The notes under the pieces were generated by a model that was given only the letters and a program-made list of their open reading frames with translations, was not told the DNA's origin and made no database searches. Below, one piece after another: positions 1-11,949 of a stretch of 64,000 nt of DNA. The translations under genes were made by a program, and so were the position numbers. The DNA is from Favolaschia claudopus (Eukaryota; Basidiomycota; Agaricomycetes; Agaricales; Mycenaceae), in NCBI GenBank assembly GCA_037176885.1, contig JAWWNJ010000048.1, positions 620,001 to 684,000 of the forward strand. The letters run 5' to 3'. Within the stretch, counting starts at the first letter, position 1, and every line of letters begins with the position of its first letter.

Positions 1-1874
1 AGACTCAAAGGCCACTCGGGGCCTGCGCATCCTCCGCGAATGTCTCCGTCCGAGAAGGATGAGAAATCCGGGGAACGGTCAGAACGAGGAGTCTAAGTAG
101 TCCGTGACACTGTGTCGAGAACATTTTGGAAAAAGAAACGGTAGGAGAATCGGCTTCGAGTCGAAGTGTGAGATGATCACGGCCAAAGGTCGAGCAAGGG
201 AAAGGGTAAGGCAAATGACACGGAGAAAAAGTGGCATGATCCCGGCGACAGGCATACCACATTCGATCTTCCCGTAGGCGCCCCGGTCCACACCACCCTC
301 CGTTTCAAAAAGCGTCTGAAACCCCGGCCGACTGACTGCGCCCCAAAGACATCAATGAACACCGGAGCAGACTCTGTATATCCCGCCCCGTCCGCCACAT
401 CCGCCACACCAGCCTCCATGGCCAAAATCCGACCAACTCTTTCTCGACCCGCCGGCTACCGCGTCCCAAGCCCAACCCATTCAACGGCTCCCTAGCTACA
501 CCCGCAGCAGCAGCGCCGTACCCAGAGGAACACATCCCGGGGCATCCGCTGTCCGAGGCGCAGCTCCATCTCGAGGAAAAGGTGAAAATGTTTCGAGCGG
601 GAGAGCACAGCCACAACGGTAGGAGCACTGACTGGAGCGTTCCAAGAGCGTTCCCGACCCTGCGACGCATCTGCGTCGAGCCCTGCATCGGAAGGGTTTG
701 TGGATGCTCAGCGAGGGCTTCGAGGTCGGAGTGTTCAGCTCTACAGATCGCTGCTAAGACCAAAACAGATGCATCGCAGAACGAGCAGCGGGGGTGCGAT
801 GGAAACCGCAGATGTCCAGAAGCCGAAGGCATCTCGAGGATCATTCCATTTCCCGAACTAGTCGTTCGAAGGACGGTGCATAGCACCACGCCCTCACGAC
901 TTCAAGGTTTTTACGAGAATGAGAAAAGAAAGCCGGGTAAGCTCGCCGTTCGGAATCACGCTGACAGCGCCACGAGAAAGCCAAAGCGGTTTGCGACTCC
1001 GCGCTTCATGCGTCTGCGGGAGAATATATGCGAAACTTGGGAACCACTCCGGGGGAGCAGTGTTCCGCTGTAGCAGCCACGCTTTCCACCATACGAAAGC
1101 GCCAAATACACATCACGCACCGCGAGATCATTGAGCGTTATGTGACCTAGCAGAATCTACGACGTGAATCTGCTTCCTCTACGTCGACATTGAGATTACG
1201 CGCGGCAAAGTCAGTACAGCTGCGCCCGCATCTTGCGTACGAATAGTTCAGCCGAGGTAGCTGAAAGGAGGTCTGCGAGAAAAGTAGGAGTTAGACGAGC
1301 TTTAGTAGGGCATTGCGAGAAGATGGGGCAGCTCGAAATCAGAACAGAGATGCTTTGAAGCATGAGTGAGAATGACGAACGCGGAAAAAAGAGGAAGCAA
1401 GACGAAACGTACCGCTTAAATTTGTGTGCGTACAACATTCCGTTTTCTTCCACGAGCGAGACCACGGCATATCCTCCATCCATCCCGCACCTAGGTATCG
1501 GCCGCATCAGTGAGTGTGCGCGACGTCGTAGCATTCAGGTACTCAGTGACATGCAAGGGTCAAGCCCAAGTTGTGTTGTGTAGCGGATTCCTTTCGCTCC
1601 AAAATTACATCAAAGTCGTGTCCGAAGAGATCTACATTTATACGCGAGTAACGTGTTAGCGAATGAATAAACACAGGTAGAAGGGAAAATGCACCGTAGA
1701 AGAACCGTATACCAAGCAATCTCGAGTACATCTACCTCGTTGATGTCGGTATGGTGCCATATATGCTCCAAGATGACGGTGAAAGCTTCAGTTGCAGCTT
1801 GCTTTACCCCAATCCTCTCCGGTCGTATCCTTAACGCCATCCCCGAACTGCGAAGTCGGCCACTTTTCTCTTGA
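1..1874 (-). pseudogene. U1: decayed spliced gene-like unit, probable membrane protein
   Basis: This is the first of five related units (U1-U5), all in the same orientation. Read on the minus strand, a segment near 1840-1713 ends in residues like EVDVLEIAW. It is followed by an intron-like stretch, 1712-1632 (GTATAC donor, GCTAAC branch, TGTAG acceptor). A second intron-like stretch spans 1412-1273 (GTACGT donor, TCGCAG acceptor). U3 has both introns at the same places, which is the best evidence for a minus-strand gene. Segments between them are hydrophobic. The low-coordinate end (about 360-900) is rich in Pro and Ala codons and is also open on the plus strand, where EEHIPGHPL recurs in most copies. 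No complete reading frame could be joined, so I treat the copy as decayed. I do not recognise the family. The unit may continue left of the window. Confidence 0.35.
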
Positions 1875-2365
1875 ATCGTCTTGATTTTCCTTCAGATCAG
1901 CCCCCAGAAGTCCAGACTTGGATACAAGACAGCCTCTGATATCTCATAGCTCATGCGTGGAAGCTCCGGTAGTCGACATTGTCGAGACACATTGAATGCG
2001 GGTCGAGTTAAGGCTGAGGAAGATGTTGGGAAGATGCAGCAAATAGCTTTGATGATGCGATCAAGATGCGATTTTTTTTCCCACATTCCTCTATCGACTC
2101 CTTTGAAATCGCCAACATTCTTGTGCGGGCTTCCTCTCGAAGCCCATTCCATCATCCAGTACTAGTACTAGCAGCAAGCCTCGTCCTCACCATCACTCCG
2201 CGTGCCCTTCTCATCATACTCGTGAGTCGTGGATCAGGCGTTGGAGGAGGCTTGCAAGTTGCGAGGGAAACTTTGCTGAGACTTCAGGCCTTCAGGGGTC
2301 AGCGGCCGATCTCCGAAGTAAAAACTGGCAAGATAGCCAGCTTGCCTCTGGCTCTATTTGGAAAT
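1875..2365. other. Region between U1 and the first B-type upstream repeat
   Basis: No gene can be supported here. Both strands carry short open stretches of 60-120 codons without recognisable domains. By position this may be the 5' part of U1 on the minus strand, since U3 has faintly similar sequence at 13970-14060. Confidence 0.3.
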
Positions 2366-2540
2366 GCGGCCGTCCTTCACAAGTCCTTCGACAAACGAAT
2401 TTCTCGGAATCAAATCAACAGAAATCAACATTGACCTATCTGTCCTATCTGTGCGGCATAAGCGGAGCAGACAAGGACACACCCTGGTCAGTCGACGCCC
2501 GGGCACTGTCTGACATCTGTTCACAATCAATAAGTATTCA
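2366..2540 (+). repeat. B0: orphan copy of the B-gene upstream region and first exon
   Basis: About 170 bp here closely match the sequence around the start of gene B2 (9030-9190) and, less closely, that of B1 (3280-3430). Shared stretches include TCAAATCAAC near the start codon, the block GCGGCATAAG, and CCTGGTCAGTCGAC. The copy is not followed by a GGxGG exon or the B domain, so it is a truncated duplicate. It shows that the 5' end of a B gene was once present about 900 bp upstream of B1. Confidence 0.6.
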
Positions 2541-3248
2541 CTAATCTTGGAGGTACAACAACCTCAGGTGCGAGGACATTTTGTCGTAGTGTCTATTTAC
2601 GAGAGACTATCTCGGAGTAGCTACTTGATAGGAAATTCAAGGAATTGCCCCTCATATTCCGCGATGTCGCATCAATGAGAAACACGGGACCATCCGATTT
2701 GCTACCTTCTGGACGATTCCGGTCAGTCGTTCATGTTCTATTTGCGTCGTTCATGTCAGGATCTGTGGATACGTCTCTGCACTCGAGATTCCATGGTGGC
2801 TGCGTCACGGCGTGGGCTGAAAGGACCCTCGATGAGACTACGAGCAGCGGTATTTTGGCTTGTAAGTCGCAGCCATTCCAGTTGTCGTCGGTCAACTCAT
2901 ATTCGGACAGCCTTCCAGCCGATTTCCTGCGTTAAATTGAGAAGAGAGAGCGGGAGAGTATCAGCGCCCAACATCTACCTCACAACAGCAGTTCGCTCTT
3001 ATTTTCACCGATATACGGCAATCGTAGCCCAAGGTTCAGGCGCCCCAACAAAAGCACCGCCAAAGCTGCTTCGTTGTATCAGATTTCGGTTTCATCGGAC
3101 GTCAATGCCTTGTAAGTGGTGCGCCGGATTCAGTTTTTTGAAACCTGTGCCCGTGGGAAGTGACAATTTTCCAGGACTGCACATCGGGTGAGGGCTGCGA
3201 TTTAGCCTGCGAATTTATCTCTGGTAACCACTCGGTTATTGAAAGTAA
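2541..3248. other. Unassigned sequence between B0 and B1
   Basis: About 700 bp separate the orphan B0 fragment from gene B1. Two overlapping plus-strand open frames (2645-2935 and 2733-3191) have no recognisable domain and no counterpart upstream of B2. The stretch may be an insertion that split an older B gene, or the B1 promoter. Confidence 0.3.
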
Positions 3249-5753
3249 ATGAAATTACCTCTAGCGCCGTTCCAGGTATTTACAAGCCAACCCTTGACAG
3301 ATGGTATCTCTCAGAATCATATCAATGTCGACTTATACTTAGGTGTGCTACTGTATAAGCACGGCTCCTCGCCCTGGTCGATCAGCACCCAGACACCGTC
3401 TGTTCACAATATTCACAATAATGGAGCTGCCTATACCCCTCAACATCTCCTTGAACGTTGGTACGCCTTGATTTCCTCTCCTCTGATTATTGCATCTTGA
3501 ACAGGACGCTGCGCAGGGGGTGGGATGGGTGGTGCCGGGGGATCTAGCCCGTATGTCGCTGGAGAGGGCGGTCTTGGGCAAGGCGCATCATTGACTCAGC
3601 ACTTCAATATGAGTTCTCAGACACACATTCCCGTGCGTGTTTGGGTAGATGCACCACAAAAGGAGCTAATGGTTTCTTTGAACTGGCAGTCTCTTCAAGC
3701 CAATCAACCTCCTACATCTCCCAGCGAGCTCTATACACGTGAAATGTTGCTACAAAAGCGCGGCTACCCTCTCTTTTGCCCTGGACCTCAAGACCATTAC
3801 CCAAACATCAACAGCGGCATCGCTATCGGCGACGTGGGGTGCTTCGATGAGGGAGAATTTGATTATCTCTTCAACGTTTTCTCGTCTGCGAATACGTGCT
3901 GCCCAGACGGATTTGATCCCTTCAAGATGAATGACCCCAATCGACTCAACACTAGCTCATCAGAGGTCAAGCACAATGACATTGACCCCCACAGTTATTT
4001 TTCATCCACCGTTCAACGTGAGAATGGAGATCCTCCGTCAGTATAATTTCGCGGTACAATGGCAAAGACACTGACTTTAGTAGGAAATACCTATTCCACT
4101 GCAGCGGTGCATGCGGCGCTATTCTTACTCTTCCAAGGGGATCTCACCAGCAGCAACTCAAAGACGGTGCTATTCACTTGCGTCGCTATGCGGCTAACAA
4201 TGCCAAGAGCTGGTACCGACATGTGGTCAACACTCGAGGGAGAGATATTCGGAATGGTAACCTTTTCCTTGTGACGGGGCACGAGAAAGCGCGGTCGTGG
4301 GGCATGGCACACTACTCAGATCATCCGAAAGACCACAATTTCAGTCTCGAGTTTCGAAATGCACCAGGAAGCGCTGGATATACTTGGGTGTCTGGATTTC
4401 CCAGTCGGGCAGAGGGGAAGAAACATGATCCTGCAGACGGACCTTTGAATCAGACATTGTTTTTGCGAGGGTGGACACTCAGTCTTAAGCCCGAGGTGTG
4501 GCGTGAGGAGTTCCCAGGCGAGAGTTCGTCAACTGAATGGGAGTCCTCCGTGTGGCTGCCGCTCTTATCGCAACTCCGACGTAAAATGGGCCTCACTCCT
4601 CCACCAGCTGTCATTTTTGACTGTCACCCGCCTTACAACAAGGTATGTGACACTTTCCACTTCAGTTACAGAGATGTAAACCTTTCGAGCCAGATCTGTA
4701 ATCCGTCAGTTCTCATAAATGACTACATCTTTCGTCAGGTGAAGTTCTGCCCTTTGATTCTGTCTGACATCAACATTCATTGAGACTTCAGGTTCCCTCC
4801 GCCACCGTGGTCCTGAGCCATACTGATGATTGGTCAGCTTTACTGGAGAAGGTGTGCAACGTGATTTCGAAACATACCTTTCGCATTCTGCAACTCATTC
4901 CTTTTCATGGATTTGTCGCAGACTTCCGAGGCTGACCTGCTCGAACCAACCAACATTTATAGCAGCATTCAGACACATTTCAAAATTATGAGCGAAGAAG
5001 GTGAGCTCGACAACGTTGATGCGAAGGGTATCCAAATTGAAGGCATGACAGGAACTGCGTTTCTGGTGCCGAAAGAGAAGAGTTTGAGTGAGCACAATAT
5101 CTTTGATTTGAACGACAATAGTATCAAACTCAGCTCCGACGACGAAGTTATTGGAGGTATACCTACCGCATATGATGCTGTGCCGCTGCCATCTTCCTCA
5201 AAACACCGTATAGACGGCACAGGAGGCAACAGTGGGTTTAATCGTCTTCAGAACGACACCCCCGCAGTACTTCGGATCAATTCGATGGCTGGTACTCCCC
5301 CTTTATTGCGCAATAATGGACGCAGTCGCTTCCATATAGCTTGCAGTAACTGTAGGCGTCGAAAAATTAAGGTCGGGCTCGCCCCACCCTTTCCACCTTC
5401 CCACTTGTTGACTTACTGCCCCGCAGTGCGTCACGACCGGGGAATCCCAACGCAAGCCCTGCGAGCGATGCACAAAAAGGGGACTTGTCTGCGAATATGT
5501 CGCAGTCGAAGACGACGAACCTGACACCACGCCGGAGAGCTCTCCGCCGCCACTCCCCTCGCACACCAGCTTTCCTCCTCAGCATTTTCCTCCCAGCGCA
5601 CACATGCGGGGCCATGGGCCACAGTACCCTCGCCCAGTTCCCTACCACGGTTATCCGACTCCCCAGCCAGGGGTATCCTTCGCCCTAGTCCAAGGTCAGC
5701 GGGCTCAAGGCTCGCACAGGCAAGCTTCGTTGTCCGTGTCCGAATTCCGTTGA
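3249..5753 (+). CDS. B1: GGxGG-motif protein, Agaricomycete core domain, C-terminal Zn2Cys6 cluster
   Basis: Nine exons were joined by eye: 3249-3456, 3517-3632, 3690-4036, 4084-4642, 4694-4738, 4792-4851, 4922-5000, 5052-5371 and 5427-5753 (about 686 aa). After a phase-1 intron comes a Gly-rich stretch starting GGMGGAGG. The core domain holds GIAIGDVG, FDYLFNVF and NLFLVTGHEKARSWG, which I remember as hallmarks of an uncharacterised family common in Agaricomycetes. The C-terminus carries CSNCRRRKIKC..CERCTKKGLVC, spaced CX2CX6CX10CX2CX6C as in fungal Zn2Cys6 DNA-binding clusters; an intron (5372-5426) falls inside the cluster. The Pro-rich tail ends at 5753. Six consecutive core exons or exon parts have the same lengths as in B2, which argues for constraint. 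The start is uncertain, because ATG 3249 precedes the B2-like start. A DNA-binding role for the last module is inferred; the core function is unknown. Confidence 0.72.
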
Positions 5754-6779
5754 TCTCACCGTCTATAGATGTGCTGGTTGTCGCGCGGATCCTTGCCTCT
5801 GCTACGGACGGTCTTAGTTCCTGTTGTCTCTCTTCTGGCCCTCGATGGAGAATTCTCCAACGATCGGTCAAACGAACCTATATTTGGCAACGATCCCTCC
5901 TCCATGGTCTTCGCTGACCCTCCCAAGCTGCCGTCCACCGTCAGCTTGTGGACGCTGAGCCCCGGCACCCCAGCGCTTGAGTCCGTTGACTCGCCAGCAG
6001 TCGCTGCCACCCACGTCCCCGAAACGAAGCTCTACCCCGGCTGTGCCCTCCACCGCCTAAGCCGGTCGCTGCGTACGGCTGGACGAGAAGGCTCGCCGTT
6101 GAAGATTTCGGAGAGCGAGTATGAGTTGCCGTTGTACATGGTCAGGACGACGACAACGCCCAGGATAGCTACTTGCGACTGCCCTGAACCTCACCAACAG
6201 CATCAGCACTACACATCCTCAATCCTCCCACATCTTACCGCACGCACAAGCGAGCCATACCCCCGATGCATGCTACCCTACGCCAACGGCCGACACGTGA
6301 AGAAAACTCCCCAAGGGAGGCGGATTGGGCATCATTCTGTCAGGACCCAGATTTCGAATTCATAGTCATACGATCGATGTATTATACATCGCGGAAAGCA
6401 TATGAAAAAGGAAACAAAGAGATCCTGTCCGTGACGAATCAACACCGGTATGGAGACGAGTGGTATCGGTCCGCAATATAATTGACAAAGCAAAAAAGAA
6501 TGCCTGAAAGAGCAGCGAAACATCGTCGAGCCGAGGCTCAGGAGATCGTGATATCAGGCTATGAGGTATCCATGGTGGCCGCAAGCCGCTGTACGGAGAC
6601 AGAACGACACTTGAAATGTGAGACTACTCAGTGTCGTTGTCCTGGTGGAGCACTGCGTCAGGTGCCGGCGACCTCATCCCAGGACAACGACCCCAACGAG
6701 CATCGCAACAACCTCCACAGTGGACGAATAACACGACAAATAATAAATTCCGCCCCGTCCGCAAGACCAGCCTTGCCAT
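5754..6779. other. Region between B1 and U2, no confident gene
   Basis: Plus-strand frames 5769-6365 and 6482-6892 and minus-strand frame 5756-6010 are open but lack domains. On the minus strand, 6171-6130 reads as a hydrophobic run (VAILGVVVVLTMY), which could be a membrane segment. A TAG acceptor-like site near 5766 could extend B1 into the plus-strand frame. I could not decide between these readings. Confidence 0.3.
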
Positions 6780-8260
6780 CCGACAAGCTACGAAGCAAAA
6801 TATCTCTGATCCCAGCGGCTAACATATCGCGGGCACCCTACGCGCAAGAACGCCAGAGCCGCATCAGGAGGAGCAGCGCCGCATACAAATGAACATATCC
6901 CGGGGCATCCGCATCCCAAGGCACAGGTGCCTGGAGGTGGGAAGGAAAAAGTGTCGAAGGCGAGATAGCACAGCCACCGCACGACAAGTCTGCGCATTCG
7001 GCCCAGTGAATTCTTCCGAGGCGGCGCTGCGCGGAGCAGACCGACCGCATGATCGTGCATGCACCCCGCATTCGGGAAGACACGATTGGCTTGATTCCAA
7101 GACAGAAGACCGTGAGTGGCATGAGACAAATCTATACCAACGATAGAACGAAAGTTTACACATAACCTTCGCCGCGTCCCGGTCCTGCTCAACAACAACA
7201 TGCCCATAGTGGCAAAGGGAGCAGCAACAATGACGCTGGTGGCGAAGTTGTAGGTACCTCCACTTGGGCGTCTATCTTGAGGCGGCATCCACATTGATAG
7301 GGAAGGGACCTGCAAGAAAACGATACGCAGTCAGCTTGATCAAGGGCAGGGAAGAGATAAGAGAAATCAAAGACAAGCCGATCCGACCCAAGACTCGAAG
7401 AAAATAGAGAGCAATAGGGAACGAAATGAGAGACGACACGCACCATATACAAAGTGAATCTGGTCTTCGTGATCAAACGCGCATATTCCGCGATACCAGA
7501 GTATCGTATCTCGACAGAGCAGTATCGCCAACGCAACCAAGCATGAGCGACATGAGGAGGCGCGAACGAAATCGATCTATAAAGTTATCTGCGAAAGATA
7601 ATATGAGTCGATGCCAAAGGTGTTCTGTACATACATACCGCGCATCACTAGCTCCAGAGTCAGGGTCCACCATTTCAAGAGAGATGTGGGTGGAGTACTT
7701 CGTTCACTGAAAATCCAGGAGCTAAATCTTCCAGCAACGTCGCCGCCCCAATTATCCGTCTGTGTAAACAGCTATCAGCGAAGCACGAGAGCAAGAGATA
7801 AGAAGATGAAGCGGAAGTGGCTGAGGACGCAATATACGAGAAGACACGAGGAAGCGCACCCAAGGGAAAAAACGGGCAGGAAAGCACGCGGTAAATCGAG
7901 AAGAAATCTTGGAGACGACAAGGAGACGAAAGTATGCATACCGCAGTCTAATCCTCTCGTAGCGATCCCTTCCACCCCGAATCGTCAGTGACTCGTCGCA
8001 TTAGCCAAATTATCTCTCTTCGCATCTTAATGATCTATTCGCTCCCCCCCAGAATGATCTGGTCCGCATATCTATGAAATGTCGGGAGTCCCGAGATGAA
8101 GACGGCATACCTTTACAACTCGTCAGAAGGAGAACAAGATTGAGTTCATCGGAAAACGACGAGCGTTTCGCAGAGCGCCAACTCATAGACTGAGAAACAG
8201 AGATGGTCGTGAAAGCATCACGCGAGCCGGAAGTCGAGGTAAGATGCAAATGGGCCGCTT
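6780..8260 (-). pseudogene. U2: decayed copy of the U unit
   Basis: This is the second U copy. On the minus strand an intron-like stretch spans 7443-7310 (GTGCGT donor, TTGCAG acceptor). It is followed by an open segment beginning VPSLSMWMPPQ that contains a likely membrane span with ATSVIVAAPFATMGMLLL (about 7240-7185). The low-coordinate end (6850-7000) matches U5 at 22390-22510 and U1 at 520-620. The plus-strand reading EHIPGHP...KVSKAR is shared with U5. The frame cannot be carried across the whole unit. The hydrophobic segment supports a membrane protein on the minus strand; the alternative plus-strand reading is not excluded. Confidence 0.35.
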
Positions 8261-9067
8261 TGCGTGGCCCGCGATGCTCAGCAAAGGCATTTCGTCGACG
8301 GCGGAGCGTCGTCTAGCGTCGTTCGGGCAAGTTCGGGGTTGATGGGAAAGATGGCTTGAAATCAACATATGTAAATACGCCCTTGATCTCTCCTTGTCCT
8401 TTCCAACCTTGTTCCAACCATGTTCAAGTTCCTCGAATTCCTTTGACTGCGCTCTGGAGCTTAGTGTCTTAGGGGATAATGCGCAAGCATGAGACATATC
8501 ACCCAAGACAGCGAATAACAATCTGAAGCCCATCTGAACTTGAAGCCCATGCGACACACCGACATTTGACGAAATTACTAGCGTCGCGGTCTTTTGGCAA
8601 CGAATTGTTCCTCGATTTTACCCGGTGGGACGGGCTGCCTACGAATGATCTAACGTTCGAGTGTTCTTCGTTAAGCTTATTTACTAGATCGCCTCCTCGT
8701 GCGCCTACATATTTATTTTGCAATACCTCCAACGGTGGTCGTCGGAATGTTATGCCACTTCAAACTCAGTGAGCAAATACGGAAATACCTAGAAAGAAGA
8801 AGCTCATCCACATTAGCTTGTTTGCGCACGAGTCGTTGGAGCCATCCAGCGGCTGATTTGCGTTGCGTTACGCGATTGACAACTTGTAGATTCCGCAAGA
8901 GTCCCCAATCCTCCGGGCTCCCGCAACTTATCTGCGATTGAACTATACTCATCTTTGGGCGTCTCTTCCTGTGTCAGTGGTGCGAATTTCCCTCCTTATC
9001 TCAGGCTCAGGCGCTAAGTATTTGCAAGCCATCCTTCTACAAATGAATTTCCCAGAATCAAATCAAC
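8261..9067. other. Intergenic region between U2 and B2
   Basis: About 800 bp with only short open frames. The last 70 bp match the sequence upstream of B1 and the B0 fragment, so the B2 promoter is expected here. No TATA box is obvious. Confidence 0.35.
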
Positions 9068-11621
9068 ATGAACCTATACTTAGGTCTGCGCGGCATAAGC
9101 CGAGCAGATAAGGACACGCCCTGGTCAGTCGACACCCGAGCAGCGTCTGTTTACAATAATCAATCCCGAGCTGCGTATGTCCAACAACGTCTCCATCAAC
9201 GTCGGTACGGCTTAGATTCCTCTGATTGTCTCCGATCTTGAGTGCAATGCTGCACAGTTGGTGGGACAGGTGGTGTTGGGGGACCTAGTCCACATGGCTT
9301 CGCTGGAGCAGGTGGTAATGGGCAAGGCCCATCCCTAACTCAGAACCTTTATGCGAGTTCGCAGCCAAGCAGTTCAGTCCGTGTGTCAGCAGATACATCC
9401 TAGAGCGGAGCTAATGGTCCCTTTCCAGTCTGCTCAAGTCAATCGATCCCCTCGATCTCCGAGCGAGATATATACATCTGAAATGTTGTTGCAAAAGCGC
9501 GGCTACCCACTCTTTTGCCCGGCGCCTCAAGACCATCACCCGAACATCAGCAGTGGCATCGCTATCGGCGACGTGGGATGCATTGATGAGGGGGAATTTG
9601 ATTACCTCTTCAACGTTTTCTCTTCTTCGAATACGCATTGCCCAGACGACTTTGATTCTCTCAGGATGAATGACCCCAATCGACTCAACCCTAGCTCTGC
9701 GGAAGTCAAGCACAATGATATCGACCCCCGAAGCTATTTTTCATCAACCATCCAACGTGAGGATGAAGATCCTTCGTGGGTATGATTTCCCAGCCAAAGA
9801 GGCAAAGACGCTGACTTCAGGGTGAAATGCCATAGGAAATACGTATTCCACTGCAGCGGTACATGCGGCGCCATTCTTTCTCTTCCAAGGGGAGCCCACC
9901 AGCAGCAACTCAAAGACGGTGCTATTCACTTACGTCGGTATGCGGCTAACAATGCCAAGAGTTGGTACCAATATGTGGTCAACACTCGGGGTAGAGATAT
10001 TGGTAACGGCAACCTCTTTCTTGTGACGGGGCATGAGAAAGCGCGGTCGTGGGGCATGGCACACTACTCAGACCATCCGAAAGACCAAAATTTCAGTCTC
10101 GAGTTTCGAAATGGACCAGGCAACGTTGGATATGCTTGGGTGTCTGGATTTCCTAGTCGAGCAGAGGGGAAGAAGCATGATCCTGCGGACGGACCTTTGA
10201 ATCAAACATTGTTTTTGCGGGGGTGGACAATCAGTCTTGGGCTCGAGGTGTGGCGTGAGGAGTTCCCAAGCGAGAGTTCGTCGACTGGATGGGGGTCCTC
10301 GATATGGCCGCCGCTCGTATCGCACCTCCGACGTGTAATGGGCCTCAATCCTCCTCCAGTTGTCAGGTTTGATTGTTATCCGCCCTACACCAAGGTACAT
10401 GAAACTTTCTACTATTGTGGAGATGCAAACTTGACCCTTTCGAACCAGATTTGCAATCCATCAGTTCTCATGAATGACTACATCTTTCGTCAGGTGAGGT
10501 TCTGTCCATTCATTTGTCTGACAACAAAATTCATGAAGATTTCAGGTTCCCTCTGTCACCGTGGTCCTGAGCCATACTGACGATTGGTCAACTCTACTGG
10601 AGAAGGTGTGCAACATGCTTTCGAAACATAACTTTCGTATGCCGCAGTCCATTCATTTTCATGGAGTTATTGCAGACACCCGAAGCTGACCTGCTAGAAG
10701 AAACCGACGTTGATAGCCACATTCAGACACACTTTAAGATCATAAGCGAAGAAGGTGAGCCTCAATACAATACATTGATGTGAATGGTGTTCAAATGGAA
10801 GACCTACAACAGGAGCTGCGTTTCTCGTGCCGAAAGAGACGAGTTCAAATGAACATAATACTTTTGGTTTGAACGACCAGAGTCCCGAATTCAGCTCCGA
10901 CGACACAGCTATTACTAGTAGTCGCGGAACCGAAGGTGTGCGTCCTGTGCACCGTGAGCAGTCCCCCGTCCAGCAAGACAAACAGGACGAGCTGTTTTTG
11001 GCGACCTTCCCTGCGGCGATGCAAGCCTCGCCTGGACAGGTATTCGAAGAAACAGAGAGCAGTTCTTTGCAGCCTTCCCTGCAGCGAGGCAAGTCATGCC
11101 TTCGCAGATCGCATCCGAGAAAACAACTGCATCTCACTCATCATATAGGTGGTACAGGAGGCAATCATCTTCAGGAAGATGAGAGTGTTGAAGAAGAGAT
11201 CCTCCATGTGTCGAATGGCCCGGACCAGACAGAAGAAGTCTCAAGTCCTGAAGTTGTGCTGCCAGACAATTCAGCCCAAAGAGATAGCGCTCAACATGGA
11301 GGTCGGCATTATGGTGGGGGTGGGGGCGGAGGCGGTTTCAGAGGAACTCTGAACAACGTGGCTCAACAATATGGATACACTGTGGCCTATGAGGATACAA
11401 GCACAGGGCCGCTGTACAACATAATTTGGAATTCCAAAGTTTCCAGTGAGTTTACATATCTTACTTACTCTCATGTGGTGTCCCACCAAACAATGACTCT
11501 AAATATATTAACAGTAAATGGTGCCGAATATGGCCGTGGAACCGGTCCTAATCGAGGGGCTGCGAAAGAGAGCGCCGCCAAACGAGCCTTGGTGGCACTC
11601 GGGATCATACAATCGACTTGA
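9068..11621 (+). CDS. B2: GGxGG-motif protein, same core as B1, C-terminal dsRNA-binding motif
   Basis: Nine exons were joined by eye: 9068-9200, 9258-9376, 9429-9775, 9836-10394, 10449-10493, 10546-10605, 10676-10754, 10813-11445 and 11515-11621. Their total of 2082 bases is divisible by three (693 aa). The exons of 347, 559, 45, 60 and 79 bases have the same lengths as in B1. A Gly-rich stretch (GGTGGVGG) follows a phase-1 intron, then the core with GIAIGDVG, EFDYLFNVF and NLFLVTGHEKARSWG. Instead of the Zn2Cys6 cluster of B1, the tail is acidic, then Gly-rich, and ends in a double-stranded RNA-binding fold signature: LNNVAQQYGYTVAYED, NGAEYGRGTG and AAKESAAKRALVALGI. An intron (11446-11514) splits that motif. 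RNA binding is inferred from the motif; the function of the core is unknown. Confidence 0.78.
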
Positions 11622-11949
11622 TTCTACGCTGATTTGTGTCCATACGCCGTAGTACCCTGGCAGATAAACAATTACAAGGTCAACATGGTCGAACTCTTTG
11701 CTTGTGCGCTCACCTTTTCTTACGACATTCGTCACATCGTTTCGAGTGAGCAACTCGCTCTCGAGCCGAAATCAACATCCTTTGGATCGGGAACAAACAT
11801 CACATTCGCCTCCTGAGTCTCGCCGCATCGCTTCCTCCGCCTCGCAATCTGCAGCAGAGACATTCAATGGACTGCAATTTCTCGATAACACCAGCAATGA
11901 ATTTTCGAGGTCCGATGAGTACGATTACAACGAAAAATATATATATATA

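Noticed and set aside
305..889. Long minus-strand frame of 194 codons, with similar ones at 6788-7315, 11955-12575 and 22352-22927
   Set aside because: They are parts of the decayed U units and do not stand alone as genes. They overlap open plus-strand frames and break at different places in each copy.
9401..9403. In-frame TAG and apparent frameshift near the start of B2
   Set aside because: Both fall inside an intron (9377-9428, GTCCGT donor, CTAAT branch, TTCCAG acceptor). B1 has the matching intron at 3633-3689, where its length happens to be a multiple of three.
10755..10812. Apparent frameshift between the B2 core and the dsRNA-binding ORF
   Set aside because: A 58 bp intron with GTGAGC donor and CAACAG acceptor restores the frame, and B1 has the same intron at 5001-5051. 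The whole coding length is then divisible by three.
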